NCBI GenBank assembly: GCA_016792935.1
Contig: JAEUJS010000708.1
Coordinates: 21,001 to 85,000, forward strand
Source: Archangium sp.
GTDB lineage: Bacteria; Myxococcota; Myxococcia; Myxococcales; Myxococcaceae
Length of the DNA stretch: 64,000 nt
Direction of reading: 5' to 3'
Part shown: positions 1 through 7,816 of the stretch, in pieces
How positions within the stretch are numbered: the stretch's first letter is position 1
Layout of the letters: each line of letters begins with the position of its first letter
The notes under the pieces: model-generated
Told to the model about the DNA's origin: nothing
Database searches by the model: none
What the model saw: only the letters and a program-made list of their open reading frames with translations
Program-made: the position numbers and the translations under genes

Positions 1-512
1 TGGGCATCGGCTTCAAGGAAAGCGACGCGGTGACGTTGAAGCGCAACGCCATCGTCGCCAACACCACCGGCCTGTACCTCGACTACACGCCGCGCGACCC
101 GAAGCAGCCGGTGCTCTTCGAGAACAACATGCTGGCGCTCAACGCCGTGGCGCTGCGCACCCATTCCAGCGAACACGGCGCGCGCTTCGCCGCCAACGAC
201 TTCCTCGAGAACGACGCGCTGGTCGAAGTCGACGGCAACGGCGACGCGCTGGGAGTCGACTTCGTCGGCAACCACTGGGCCGCCTACGCCGGCTACGACC
301 TGAACGGCGACGGCGTCGGCGACGTGGCCTTCCAGGTGAAGCGAGCCAGCTCGAGCCTCACCGACGCGCACCCCGACCTGCGGTGGTTCCACGCCACGCC
401 GGCGTTCGGGCTCTACGACGCCGTCGCCACCGCGCTGCCGTACTTCGGAACCACGTTGCTGCTGCAAGACGCGACGCCCGCCATGCGTCCCCACCGCGAG
501 GTGCCGAGATGA
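1..512 (+). CDS. nosD: NosD-like periplasmic beta-helix protein, C-terminal part (truncated by window edge)
   Basis: The reading frame is open from base 3, so the gene begins upstream and only about 169 C-terminal residues are here. The visible part has short turns typical of a right-handed parallel beta-helix (for example VANTTGLYLDYTP and FAANDFLENDALVEVDGNG), then WAAYAGYDLNGDGVGD, which resembles the C-terminal region of NosD proteins. NosD is a periplasmic protein needed with NosF and NosY to mature the CuZ centre of nitrous oxide reductase. The stop codon overlaps the ATG of the next gene (ATGA), and nosF-, nosL- and nosY-like genes follow, which supports the call. nosZ itself is not in the window. 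Confidence 0.85.
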   Translation, partial: GIGFKESDAVTLKRNAIVANTTGLYLDYTPRDPKQPVLFENNMLALNAVALRTHSSEHGARFAANDFLENDALVEVDGNGDALGVDFVGNHWAAYAGYDLNGDGVGDVAFQVKRASSSLTDAHPDLRWFHATPAFGLYDAVATALPYFGTTLLLQDATPAMRPHREVPR

Positions 513-1243
513 TTTCGTTTCAGAACGTCAGCAAGACGTTCGGGCGCGTGCGTGCACTCGACGCGGTGTCGCTCGACATCAAGCCCGGCGAGCGCGTGGC
601 GTTGGTGGGCACCAACGGCTCGGGGAAGACGACGCTCCTGCGCGCGCTGTGTGGGCTGCTGCGCGTCGAAGGGCGCGTGACGCTCTTTGGCAGTGACGTG
701 GCGCGCGAGCCCCAGGTCGCGCTGCGGAGTCTGGCGTGCATGCCGCAGGTCGCTCCGCCGCTCGATGCGCCGGTGCGCGAGCTGGTGAACGCCTTCTGTG
801 CGCTGCGTTCGCGCGATGCGGCTGCGTGTCGGCAGCGCGCGCGGCGCCTGGGGCTCGATCTCGAGGCGGTGGCGAAGACGCGGGTGCGCGACCTCTCGGG
901 AGGCATGAAGCAGAAGCTCCTCGCGGCGCTCGCGCTGACGGCCGAAGCGCCGGTGCTGGTGTGCGACGAGCCGACCGCCAACCTCGACGCCGAGGCGCGC
1001 AGCGTGTTCTTCGAAGACGTGCTGGGTCGCCCCGACAATTCCATCCTCGTGTTGTGCAGCCACCGGGTCGATGAAGTGCGCCACCTCGTTCAACGCGTGG
1101 TGCAGCTCGAAGAGGGCCGCGTGGTGCAGGACGCGACGCTCGAAAACATGCAGTGGGGGGCGCAGGCGGCCAGCCCCGACAACGTCATCGCGCTGCGCCC
1201 AGGCAGTCACGTCGCCGGCGGGCTTCACGGAGGTGGCCGATGA
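509..1243 (+). CDS. nosF: ABC transporter ATP-binding protein, NosF-like
   Basis: This is a 244-residue cytoplasmic ABC ATPase. It has a Walker A motif GTNGSGKTT (about residues 36-44), a signature LSGGMKQK, a Walker B VLVCDEPTANLD and a switch histidine in LCSHRVDEV. The length and single ABC domain fit NosF, which works with membrane subunit NosY and periplasmic NosD in nitrous oxide reductase maturation, probably moving a sulfur species for CuZ assembly. The ATG at 509 overlaps the nosD stop. A longer frame runs upstream to 383 but would overlap nosD heavily, so 509 is preferred. The 3' end overlaps nosL by four bases, so the genes are probably translated as a coupled operon. Confidence 0.88.
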   Translation: MISFQNVSKTFGRVRALDAVSLDIKPGERVALVGTNGSGKTTLLRALCGLLRVEGRVTLFGSDVAREPQVALRSLACMPQVAPPLDAPVRELVNAFCALRSRDAAACRQRARRLGLDLEAVAKTRVRDLSGGMKQKLLAALALTAEAPVLVCDEPTANLDAEARSVFFEDVLGRPDNSILVLCSHRVDEVRHLVQRVVQLEEGRVVQDATLENMQWGAQAASPDNVIALRPGSHVAGGLHGGGR

Positions 1244-1653
1244 GACGCGCCCTCATGCTGCTGGTGCTCGGCGTGGTGCTCGCGTGTGAGAAGGGCGGCC
1301 CCGTTCCACAAGAGCCCGTGTGGGGCAAACAGGCCTGCGCGCACTGCTCGATGTTGGTGAGTGAGAAGGCGCCCAGCGCACAGGTGGTGCTGAAGAACGG
1401 CCAGCGGAAGTTCTTCGACGACGTGGGGTGCCTCGTGGCGTGGGAAGAGCGAGAGCACCCCGACGTGTCGGCGCGATGGGTGCGTGGCCCGAGCGCAGAG
1501 GGGTGGGTCGACCCCGCGCAGACGCGCTTCGCCGAAGGGCAAACCACGCCGATGGACTTCGGCTTCATCGCGGCCAGGGAAGGCGTGACGTTCGACGTGG
1601 TGCGCGCCGCGGTGGCGAAGAAGGCGCGGCCGGGCACCGAGGTGACGCCATGA
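1240..1653 (+). CDS. nosL: NosL-family copper chaperone lipoprotein
   Basis: This is a 137-residue protein with a lipoprotein signal: a hydrophobic stretch after MRRA, then the lipobox VLAC around residue 16. The mature part starts with the metal-binding motif CAHCSM, which corresponds to CxxCGM in classical NosL, followed by KFFDDVGCLVAW and a C-terminal TPMDFGFIAA block. NosL delivers Cu(I) to apo nitrous oxide reductase outside the inner membrane. The ATG overlaps the nosF stop (ATGA). The last residues, RPGTEVTP, are echoed at the ends of the two mini-ORFs that follow, so the 3' end of nosL belongs to a tandem duplication. The gene order here is D-F-L-Y, not the common D-F-Y-L. Confidence 0.85.
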   Translation: MRRALMLLVLGVVLACEKGGPVPQEPVWGKQACAHCSMLVSEKAPSAQVVLKNGQRKFFDDVGCLVAWEEREHPDVSARWVRGPSAEGWVDPAQTRFAEGQTTPMDFGFIAAREGVTFDVVRAAVAKKARPGTEVTP

Positions 1654-1718
1654 GCCTCTTCGCGACCAACGACGTGACGTTCGAGACGACGCGGCCGAAC
1701 ACCGAGGTGACGCCATGA
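1650..1718 (+). CDS. Mini-ORF 1 between nosL and nosY (22 aa)
   Basis: This is a 22-codon frame, MSLFATNDVTFETTRPNTEV plus TP, whose ATG overlaps the nosL stop (ATGA) and whose stop overlaps the ATG of mini-ORF 2. It has its own GAGGTG ribosome-binding-like site. It is nearly identical to mini-ORF 2, and its C-terminus copies the last residues of NosL. It may be a real coupled peptide or only a duplicated ribosome-binding segment that keeps translation running into nosY. No known family was recognised. Confidence 0.35.
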   Translation: MSLFATNDVTFETTRPNTEVTP

Positions 1719-1792
1719 GCCTCTCCGCGACCAACGACGTGACGTTCGAGACGACGCGGCCGAACAGCTCGGGCACCGAGGTGTCGCCATGA
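1715..1792 (+). CDS. Mini-ORF 2 between nosL and nosY (25 aa)
   Basis: This is a 25-codon frame beginning MSLSATNDVTFETTRPN and ending GTEVSP. Its ATG overlaps the stop of mini-ORF 1 and its stop overlaps the nosY start. Compared with mini-ORF 1 it has F4S, an extra three-residue stretch (SSG) and T-to-S near the end, so the reading frame survived the divergence. That is weak evidence for selection on the frame, or simply for a duplication that had to keep translational coupling. Confidence 0.35.
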   Translation: MSLSATNDVTFETTRPNSSGTEVSP

Positions 1793-2622
1793 GCCCCTTC
1801 GCGGCCTTTCTTCGCCTCGAGCTCGCCGACGCGCTGCGCTCCCGCTGGGTCGCGCTGACCGGCCTCATCTACACCGGCCTGGCGGGAGCCTTCGTGTGGT
1901 TCGGGCTGCGCGAGTCGACGGTGCTCGGCTTCACCGGCCTCTCGCGCGTTCTGCTCAATCTCGCCAACGCGGTCATCCTCGTCTTCCCGCTGGTGGTGCT
2001 CATCGCCACCCACGCCGCGGTGGTGCGCGCGCGGACCAGCGGGTTCTGCGAGCTGATGCTGACGCAGCCGGTGAAACGTTCGACCTGGTTCCTCTCGCTG
2101 CTGGCGTCGCGCCTCATCGTGCTCGTCGGTCCGTTGCTGGTGCTGCTGGTGGGGTGCTTCATCGCCGCGTTCTTCGTCGAGCCCGAGCCGGGCCTCGGCG
2201 TCATCGCGTTCAAGAGCGTCGGCGTCAGCGTGGCGCTGGTGTTCGCGTTCGTCGGGCTGGGGCTCGTCATCTCGACGTACGCCCGCACCGCTGAGCGCGC
2301 GATGGTGTGGGCGCTGTTGCTCTTCGTCGTCACCGCGGCCTTGCACGACGTGTTGCTCATCACGGTGCTGCTGCGGACGTCGCTCCCGCCGCAGGTGGTC
2401 TTCGCGGTGTCGGCGCTCAACCCGACCGAGGCCGCGCGCGTCGGCATTCTCGCCAGCGCCGACCCGGAGCTCTCGGTGTTGGGGCCAGTCGGCTTCTGGC
2501 TGGCGAACACGCTCGGGCCGAACCTGGCGTTGAGCGTGGCCATCGCGTGGCCGCTCGCGCTCGGGGCCATCGCCACCCTGGCGGCGCTGCGTCGCGCCGA
2601 ACGAATGGACCTCGTTGGTTGA
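1789..2622 (+). CDS. nosY: ABC transporter permease, NosY-like
   Basis: This is a 277-residue integral membrane protein. About six hydrophobic segments can be seen, including VALTGLIYTGLAGAFVWF, LANAVILVFPLVVLIATHAA, LIVLVGPLLVLLVGCFIAAF, VSVALVFAFVGLGLVI, MVWALLLFVVTAAL and a C-terminal LALSVAIAWPLALGAIATLA. The motif SGFCELMLTQPVKRSTWFLS after the second helix is typical of ABC-2-like permeases of the NosY group. It would form the membrane channel of the NosDFY complex. The ATG overlaps the stop of mini-ORF 2 and is preceded by GAGGTG. Confidence 0.85.
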   Translation: MSPFAAFLRLELADALRSRWVALTGLIYTGLAGAFVWFGLRESTVLGFTGLSRVLLNLANAVILVFPLVVLIATHAAVVRARTSGFCELMLTQPVKRSTWFLSLLASRLIVLVGPLLVLLVGCFIAAFFVEPEPGLGVIAFKSVGVSVALVFAFVGLGLVISTYARTAERAMVWALLLFVVTAALHDVLLITVLLRTSLPPQVVFAVSALNPTEAARVGILASADPELSVLGPVGFWLANTLGPNLALSVAIAWPLALGAIATLAALRRAERMDLVG

Positions 2623-2665
2623 AGTCGCTGGAACGTTGCAGCTGTCTCTTTCCCCGGAGGACAAC

Positions 2666-3145
2666 ATGAGAAGCACTTCCCTCGCAGTCATCTGCTTCCT
2701 GGCGTCGGTCACGTTGGCGGCAGACGCACAGCCCGCGACGGTGGTCGACATCGCCGTCGGCTCGAGTGACCACACCACCCTGGTCACCGCGCTCAAGACC
2801 GCTGACTACGTCCGTTCACTGCAGAACGCCGGTCCGTTCACCGTGTTCGCGCCGACGAACGCGGCGTTCGACAAGCTGCCCAAAGGCACGCTGGAAGGCT
2901 TGATGAAGCCCGAGAGCAAGGACGCGCTCCAGAACATCCTCAAGTACCACGTGGCGGTGTCCGTCTACGAAGTGCGCGCCATGAAGGAAGGCATGAAGCT
3001 GGGCGTCGCCAACGGCGCCAACGTCGTCTTCCACGTGAAGGACGGCAAGACGTACGTGAATGACGCGCAGATTCTCGGGTCCGCCCGCGCCGGTAACGGC
3101 ATCGTGCACATCGTCGACGGAGTCCTCCTCCCTCCGACGAAGTGA
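2666..3145 (+). CDS. Secreted fasciclin (FAS1) domain protein
   Basis: This is a 159-residue protein with a Sec signal peptide (MRSTSLAVICFLASVTLAADA, cleavage near residue 19-22) followed by one complete FAS1 domain. The conserved H1 block is PFTVFAPTNAAFDKLP, the YH motif is ILKYHVAV, and the H2-type end is GNGIVHIVDGVLLP. FAS1 domains mediate adhesion or protein contacts in the periplasm or outside the cell. The start is set by a strong ribosome-binding site (CCGGAGG) six bases upstream. It follows nosY by about 40 bases on the same strand. FAS1 genes do occur beside nos genes in other bacteria, but a role in N2O reduction is not shown. Confidence 0.85.
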   Translation: MRSTSLAVICFLASVTLAADAQPATVVDIAVGSSDHTTLVTALKTADYVRSLQNAGPFTVFAPTNAAFDKLPKGTLEGLMKPESKDALQNILKYHVAVSVYEVRAMKEGMKLGVANGANVVFHVKDGKTYVNDAQILGSARAGNGIVHIVDGVLLPPTK

Positions 3146-3166
3146 CGCTCCTCGCGGACGTGTCGT

Positions 3167-4114
3167 TCAGCCCCCGCTGCGAAAACGCCTGGGGTTCTTC
3201 ACGAAGCGCTCCTGGTCGGCGACGAAGCGGGTGAGCGCCTTCTCGAGCGTGACCTTCGCCTTCGTCAGCGGCCCGCGCCCGAGTGGCCAGGGCCAGTACG
3301 AGTTCGGGCTCGAGCCCGCGAGGCGAGCAGAGACGATCAAGTCCGCGCTCCGCTCACCCGGGTCGAGCGTGCTGACGACGCTCAATTTACCCTTCGAGAA
3401 ATGCAGCTCGCGCCGCGTGGAATCCTTCCGTTCCTTGAAGCCGTGCGGACCGAGCACGCGCCGGAACACCTCGCGACCGACACGCAGCACGTCGACCTTC
3501 GCCTGTCGTTCGACGTCGTCGATGAGGAGCACGTCGACGGCCTCGGTCAGCGCCTCGCGTTTGCCGGGCACCGCGTCGAGCGGAGAAGCGGCGAGCCCGG
3601 TCACCAGCGTCTTCTTGCTCGTGCGCTGAAAGCCGCCTTTGTGCTTCGCCAGAAACGCGGGGATGCCGGCCCGTTCGAGGCGAGCGCGAACGGCTCCTCC
3701 GCAGATGAAGAGCCAGCCAGAGTGTGGCCCGTGCTGGAAGACGTTGAAGGTCTCGAAGTCGCGTCGCCACACCTTGCCGCTCTCGACAGGCGCGAGTGCC
3801 AGCAGCGCGTCGAGCCAGTCGAGCCAGGCGTCGACGCGTCGTCCCCGCCAGTCGAACCACATCGAGAGCCTGTCTCTTCCGAGGATGAAGGTCGGACCGT
3901 TGGGGTCGGCGCTGCGGAACACCACCTGCCAGAAGCTCTTCTTCTTCAGCCACACCGCGACTCTTCCGAGCGGGTCTTCGCCGAGCGGACGGTCGGTGTT
4001 TCCGACCGAGTACGTGTCGAAGCGGTGCCCGTCGCGCGAGAGCAGGTCCCACACCTTCGCGAGCTTCGAGACGACCGAGAAGCCTTCGAGCTCGAGGTGA
4101 ATCTCGTCGTCCAT
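3167..4114 (-). CDS. Hypothetical protein, 315 aa
   Basis: No family was recognised. It is a soluble protein with no signal peptide or membrane segment, rich in charged residues and tryptophan (FDWRGRRVDAWLDWLDALL). It contains a block that could belong to a mixed alpha/beta fold (WLFICGGAVRARLERAGIP) and ends in a basic tail (KNPRRFRSGG). It lies 20 bases downstream of, and is transcribed in the same direction as, the TIGR02996 gene at 4135-6120, so the two probably share a transcript. It converges on the fasciclin gene with only about 21 bases between them. Codon use matches its neighbours, with strong G/C at third positions. Confidence 0.7.
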   Translation of the reverse strand: MDDEIHLELEGFSVVSKLAKVWDLLSRDGHRFDTYSVGNTDRPLGEDPLGRVAVWLKKKSFWQVVFRSADPNGPTFILGRDRLSMWFDWRGRRVDAWLDWLDALLALAPVESGKVWRRDFETFNVFQHGPHSGWLFICGGAVRARLERAGIPAFLAKHKGGFQRTSKKTLVTGLAASPLDAVPGKREALTEAVDVLLIDDVERQAKVDVLRVGREVFRRVLGPHGFKERKDSTRRELHFSKGKLSVVSTLDPGERSADLIVSARLAGSSPNSYWPWPLGRGPLTKAKVTLEKALTRFVADQERFVKNPRRFRSGG

Positions 4115-4134
4115 GTCGCTCCGATGTTAGCGGC

Positions 4135-6120
4135 TCAGAGTGAGCGCAGGGCGTTGGTGATGGGCTTCCAGTCGTTCTTCTTCAGCTCGGTGAAGGCCAC
4201 GCGCACGTGTTGGGCCTCGGCGCCTTCCACCAACTTCTTCGCCGCGCCGACGAAGCGCTCCACCTCAGTGAGCGGCAACTTCAGCGAAACGAAGGCGATG
4301 TCTTTGCGCAGCTGGACCTCGGGCGGTTTGCGTCGTTGCAGCAGTCGCAGCGACGAGGCGCGCTTGTTCTTCAACCAGCTCGAGAACACGTCGCGAGGCG
4401 CTGCCGGGAGCGGTTGCGCGGCGGCGAAGTCGATCGACGTGGCGTTGAACTCAGCCTCGAACTCGTCGGCGAGCAGCGCCAACAGCCACGAGAGCCGCTC
4501 GACGTCGTCGAAGGGCTTGCCGGCGGTGAACTCGATGACCGCGAACTTCTCAGTGGCGCGCTGCGGCTTCGGCTTCGTGCGCAGGGTCGTGAGGTCGAGG
4601 CTCGGGAAATGGCGCAGGGCCTTGCGGAGCTCGTCGTCTTCTCCTTCGAGCTCCGGTTGATCGCTCGAGAAGCGCTCGAGCGTTTTGGGCAGGCTCGCCA
4701 ACGCTGCGTGCAGCTGGTGTGGCTCGCCAATCATCAGCTCGACGAAGTGTTTGCTGTCGCGCGGTCGCGAGACGCGCACTGCTCCGAGCTCGACACGAAG
4801 TACGCCGCTGGCTTCGAGTCTTTCCCACGTTGAAGCGTCGACTGCTTCCCTCGCGCCGAAGCCGTCGAACGCAATCTCTTCGAGCCGCGGCAGCTGACGC
4901 TCGAGGAGACCGAGGTCACGCGGGCCGCGAAGGACGACGCGCTCGAGCGCCGAGAAGCGGCTCAACACCTCGAGCGAAGCCGCCTGCGAGTACAGCTGCA
5001 GCGACTCGAGGCGAGGTGTCGGCTCGAGCTCCGCGAGCCTGGTTACCTCCGGCGCGTCGAGGAAGAAGTTCAAGCGGCGCACGCGCGCGAAGTTTGGGTG
5101 AGCGAGCGCTTCGGCGAGCGGAACCCACGAGCTCGGCCAGCCTTCGAGCACTTCGACGGTGCGCCACTCGGGTCGCTCGAAGAGCGCGCGCAGTCGGTCT
5201 TCCGCGTCGTACTGCGCGAGCCCGACGTTCATCGCCCACGCGAAGCCGCCGCGGAAAGTCGGTGGCAACGATGCCCGTTGCCCGGTCGCGTTGCAGCACC
5301 AGTCGGCGAGCGGACCCATCCACGTGCGCCAGTGTTTCTTGTGGAGCGCGCGCATGCGTACCTCGGACGTGCGCGAGGGCGGACTGAGCTGGAGCGAGAT
5401 GAACTCTCCGCGTGGGTCGCCGTGCTCGGTGAGCCAGTCGGCGTACACCGCGCGCAGGCTCACGTCGTCGGGGTTGGCGTAGACCGCGCTGAGCAGCTTC
5501 GCGCCGTCCTCCGTCAGTTTCGCGTCGCGTGCGTGAGGCGCTTCGAGCTGCGCGAGCGCTGCTTCGTCGGCTGCGCTGAGGACCGGCGCCTCGAGCGCCG
5601 CGAGGCGTTGCAGCGCGGTGGCCTCGAGGGACTGCACCGTCGTACGCCACGACTGCCCCTTCGAACGGCTGGTCTGCGCCTGCAGCACGGCGAGCTGCCG
5701 CGTGTCCTTCAGTCCGACGAGACGGCGGAACACCGGCATCCACAACTTGCGCGAGGCGAGCGACGCGTAGTGGCCGCGATCGACCTGACGCGCAAACTCA
5801 GCAGCCACACGCGGGTCGTCGACCTTCGCGAGCGCGTGCACCAACGGGAGCGCCTGCTGCCACGTCCCGGGCCAATCGGTGGCGAGCACGCGGCCGAGTT
5901 CGAGTGCATCGTTGCTCCGCACCAGGGCGATGCACTGCTTCACGCGCTCGGGCACGGAAACGGCGACGACCGGGCCGGCTGCTCTGACGAGCTGCGCGCT
6001 GACGGCGTCGATGAGCTCCGCGATGCGCGGGTGCCGCACCTTCTTCCACGCGACGAGCAACGCGGTGAGCTTCTCGCGCTCCGTCTTCGCGGTGAGCACG
6101 CGCTGCAGCACTGGCTTCAT
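4135..6120 (-). CDS. TIGR02996-domain protein with leucine-rich-repeat-like region
   Basis: This is a 661-residue protein. Residues 1-180 are helical. A clear TIGR02996 motif follows at about 207-245 (LLSAVYANPDDVSLRAVYADWLTEHGDPRGEF), the signature domain of large lineage-specific families in myxobacteria and planctomycetes. Downstream, about residues 330-430 read like leucine-rich repeats (FARVRRLNFFLDAPEVT, PRLESLQLYS, SALERVVLRGP, PRLEEIAFDGF). The C-terminal ~150 residues were not recognised. There is no signal peptide. The function of the family is unknown. Its ATG directly abuts the stop of the membrane zinc-ribbon gene at 6121-7320, so the two are probably cotranscribed. Confidence 0.8.
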   Translation of the reverse strand: MKPVLQRVLTAKTEREKLTALLVAWKKVRHPRIAELIDAVSAQLVRAAGPVVAVSVPERVKQCIALVRSNDALELGRVLATDWPGTWQQALPLVHALAKVDDPRVAAEFARQVDRGHYASLASRKLWMPVFRRLVGLKDTRQLAVLQAQTSRSKGQSWRTTVQSLEATALQRLAALEAPVLSAADEAALAQLEAPHARDAKLTEDGAKLLSAVYANPDDVSLRAVYADWLTEHGDPRGEFISLQLSPPSRTSEVRMRALHKKHWRTWMGPLADWCCNATGQRASLPPTFRGGFAWAMNVGLAQYDAEDRLRALFERPEWRTVEVLEGWPSSWVPLAEALAHPNFARVRRLNFFLDAPEVTRLAELEPTPRLESLQLYSQAASLEVLSRFSALERVVLRGPRDLGLLERQLPRLEEIAFDGFGAREAVDASTWERLEASGVLRVELGAVRVSRPRDSKHFVELMIGEPHQLHAALASLPKTLERFSSDQPELEGEDDELRKALRHFPSLDLTTLRTKPKPQRATEKFAVIEFTAGKPFDDVERLSWLLALLADEFEAEFNATSIDFAAAQPLPAAPRDVFSSWLKNKRASSLRLLQRRKPPEVQLRKDIAFVSLKLPLTEVERFVGAAKKLVEGAEAQHVRVAFTELKKNDWKPITNALRSL

Positions 6121-7320
6121 TCAGCGAGCGCTCGCGCAGAACGGAATGAACTCGCCGCCGCTCGTCCCGGTGATGAACGCACGCACGCGGTACCAACCGG
6201 AACGATCGACCTTGAACGCCGCGTTCGGCAGCTCGCCCTTCTCGTGCAGCTTCCAGCCCTCGTCTGCGAAGCGCACGTCGCGCTCGTCGAGCCACACCTT
6301 CCCCTGCGCAGCTGGACTCACGACGGTCACGGTCTCTCCAACGCGCGCCGCGATGATCTTGAACACCGCGCAACCGTGGTCGCGGCAGTCCTCGGCGCGC
6401 GGCTTCACCTTGAGGAAACCGAGATTGCCCGGAGTGCATTCGAGCGACTTTCCGACGTATTCGCTCCACGGCGGCACGTCGGACGAGCTCGCCTTCCACG
6501 CTTCGAAGCTGTCGAGCGTCGAGCGCGGACGATCTTTCGCGGTCGCGATCATCACCGCTGGACCGAGCAACAGCGCACCGAAGACGATTCGCAGCAGCAA
6601 CGACGTGCGCAAACTCGAACGCGCCTCGGCGAACGCCTTCACACCGGCATCGACCGACTGCTCGAGCTTCGCGGTGTGCTTCTTCAGTCGTTCCAGCCAC
6701 GCGGGCGGCAACCGCACGAGATTGTCGGCCTCGCAGTAGGGGCAGCGGGCTCCGAGGGCGTCAGCGGCGACGTACAGCGGAGCGCCGCAGCTGCGACAGC
6801 TCGCGCTTCCTGCGGTGCGTGAAGGCGCAGCCGCGAGCGCTGCCTGCAGACCGCCGAGCTTCACGACGCGCTGTCGTGCCCAGCCGGAAAAGAGGAGACC
6901 GAGAACCACGACTCCGAGCGGGAGCGCCATCGTCAGCGCGACCTGCTGGCTCTGCGGCAACACGTCGAACGGGTTGGCGTGCAGGGCGTGGCCGATGGCG
7001 TTCGTCGCCGCGAGCGCGAGCGCAGAGCCGACGCACATCCACACCGGGAGGCCGAGCGCCCAGAACCACGCCGACTCGGTGAAGAAGAAGATGCGCCACA
7101 GCGGGCTCGGCTCGGTCCCCAGCGACGCGTAGAGGCGATGCGCGGCCTCGCGCGTGTGCTCGGCGGCGGCGTGCGCGTCGCGCAACGCGCGGTGCTCGGG
7201 CGGCACCTCGACCGGTTGCTGGCACGCGGGGCAGGGCACCTGCTCTCCCGGCGCAAGCGGGACGTGGCTTCCGCAGTTGCGGCACTGCAGCGGGTTCAAG
7301 CTGGGCACGCGGCTCACCAT
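6121..7320 (-). CDS. Membrane protein with two zinc-ribbon motifs
   Basis: This is a 399-residue protein. An N-terminal zinc ribbon (CRNCGSH...CPACQQ, residues 13-36) is followed by two hydrophobic stretches (FFTESAWFWALGLPVWMCVG and LTMALPLGVVVLGLLF). A second zinc ribbon (CRSCGAPLY...CPYCEA, about residues 180-200) comes next, then a further membrane helix (LLLRIVFGALLLGPAVMI), and the C-terminal ~150 residues would lie on the far side of the membrane. It may sense or scaffold something at the inner membrane, but no function can be assigned. It diverges from the zinc-ribbon-like gene at 7334 with only 13 bases between the start codons. Confidence 0.78.
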   Translation of the reverse strand: MVSRVPSLNPLQCRNCGSHVPLAPGEQVPCPACQQPVEVPPEHRALRDAHAAAEHTREAAHRLYASLGTEPSPLWRIFFFTESAWFWALGLPVWMCVGSALALAATNAIGHALHANPFDVLPQSQQVALTMALPLGVVVLGLLFSGWARQRVVKLGGLQAALAAAPSRTAGSASCRSCGAPLYVAADALGARCPYCEADNLVRLPPAWLERLKKHTAKLEQSVDAGVKAFAEARSSLRTSLLLRIVFGALLLGPAVMIATAKDRPRSTLDSFEAWKASSSDVPPWSEYVGKSLECTPGNLGFLKVKPRAEDCRDHGCAVFKIIAARVGETVTVVSPAAQGKVWLDERDVRFADEGWKLHEKGELPNAAFKVDRSGWYRVRAFITGTSGGEFIPFCASAR

Positions 7321-7333
7321 ATAGAATCGGAAC

Positions 7334-7765
7334 GTGAGCGCTTGCAGAAGCTGCGGAGCTGATTGGGACCGCGGTGCATGGAAGTGGAACTGCCAGGAAT
7401 GCGGCGGCGGCGCGTTGGTGAAGCCCTGCGAGTGTTTTCAGAGCTGCGGCGCCTCGTATTCGCGCGCGGTGATGGACTCGAACGACTTCCGGCGCTCGCA
7501 TTGGAATGGTGGCTGCGGCGCTCCGATTCAGGAGCTCGTCGATCGATGGAAGCGGGTCATCGACACGCTCGAGAAGAGCAACCACGGCCCGCTCGTCGTC
7601 GAGGAACTCGTGAAGTGGCCGACCTCGACCGACGCGTATTGGGAACGAAATCCGGACGGTCCGGCGCGGTTGCACGTGCTGCGAGATGAGCTGGCCGAGA
7701 ACGGAATCACGCTCCCGGCGCGGGTGCTCGCCAGCGCGTTGTTCATGGTTCACGGGACACGCTGA
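7334..7765 (+). CDS. Small cysteine-rich zinc-ribbon-like protein, 143 aa
   Basis: This is a 143-residue protein starting with GTG. The first 45 residues contain a CxxC pair (CRSCGAD), another (CQECGG), CECF and CGAS, a pattern that suggests one or two metal-binding sites. The rest is a soluble alpha/beta region with no recognised family. It is divergent from the membrane zinc-ribbon gene at 6121-7320. The 13-base gap plus the start codons contains TATAGAAT, which could serve as a -10 element and would leave almost no leader. Alternatively the promoter lies inside the neighbouring coding sequence. Confidence 0.65.
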   Translation: MSACRSCGADWDRGAWKWNCQECGGGALVKPCECFQSCGASYSRAVMDSNDFRRSHWNGGCGAPIQELVDRWKRVIDTLEKSNHGPLVVEELVKWPTSTDAYWERNPDGPARLHVLRDELAENGITLPARVLASALFMVHGTR

Positions 7766-7816
7766 TCAGCTGGTCATGAAGTCGAGGGGTCGTGACTTTC
7801 GTGGTCTTCTTGGGTC

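Larger units (their letters stand above)
1636..1806 (+). repeat. Imperfect tandem duplication at the nosL-nosY junction
   Basis: Three consecutive units begin with the same block (accgaggtg...cgccATGAGC) at 1636, 1701 and 1775. Unit 1 is 65 bp. Unit 2 is 74 bp and differs by a few substitutions plus a 9-bp insertion near its end. Unit 3 is only the first ~32 bp and forms the start of nosY. Each unit carries a purine-rich GAGGTG about 7 bases before an ATG that overlaps the stop of the preceding frame. Confidence 0.9.

Noticed and set aside
5098..6822. 574-codon plus-strand frame opposite the TIGR02996 gene
   Set aside because: Shadow of the minus-strand genes; no start signal, no fold-like pattern.
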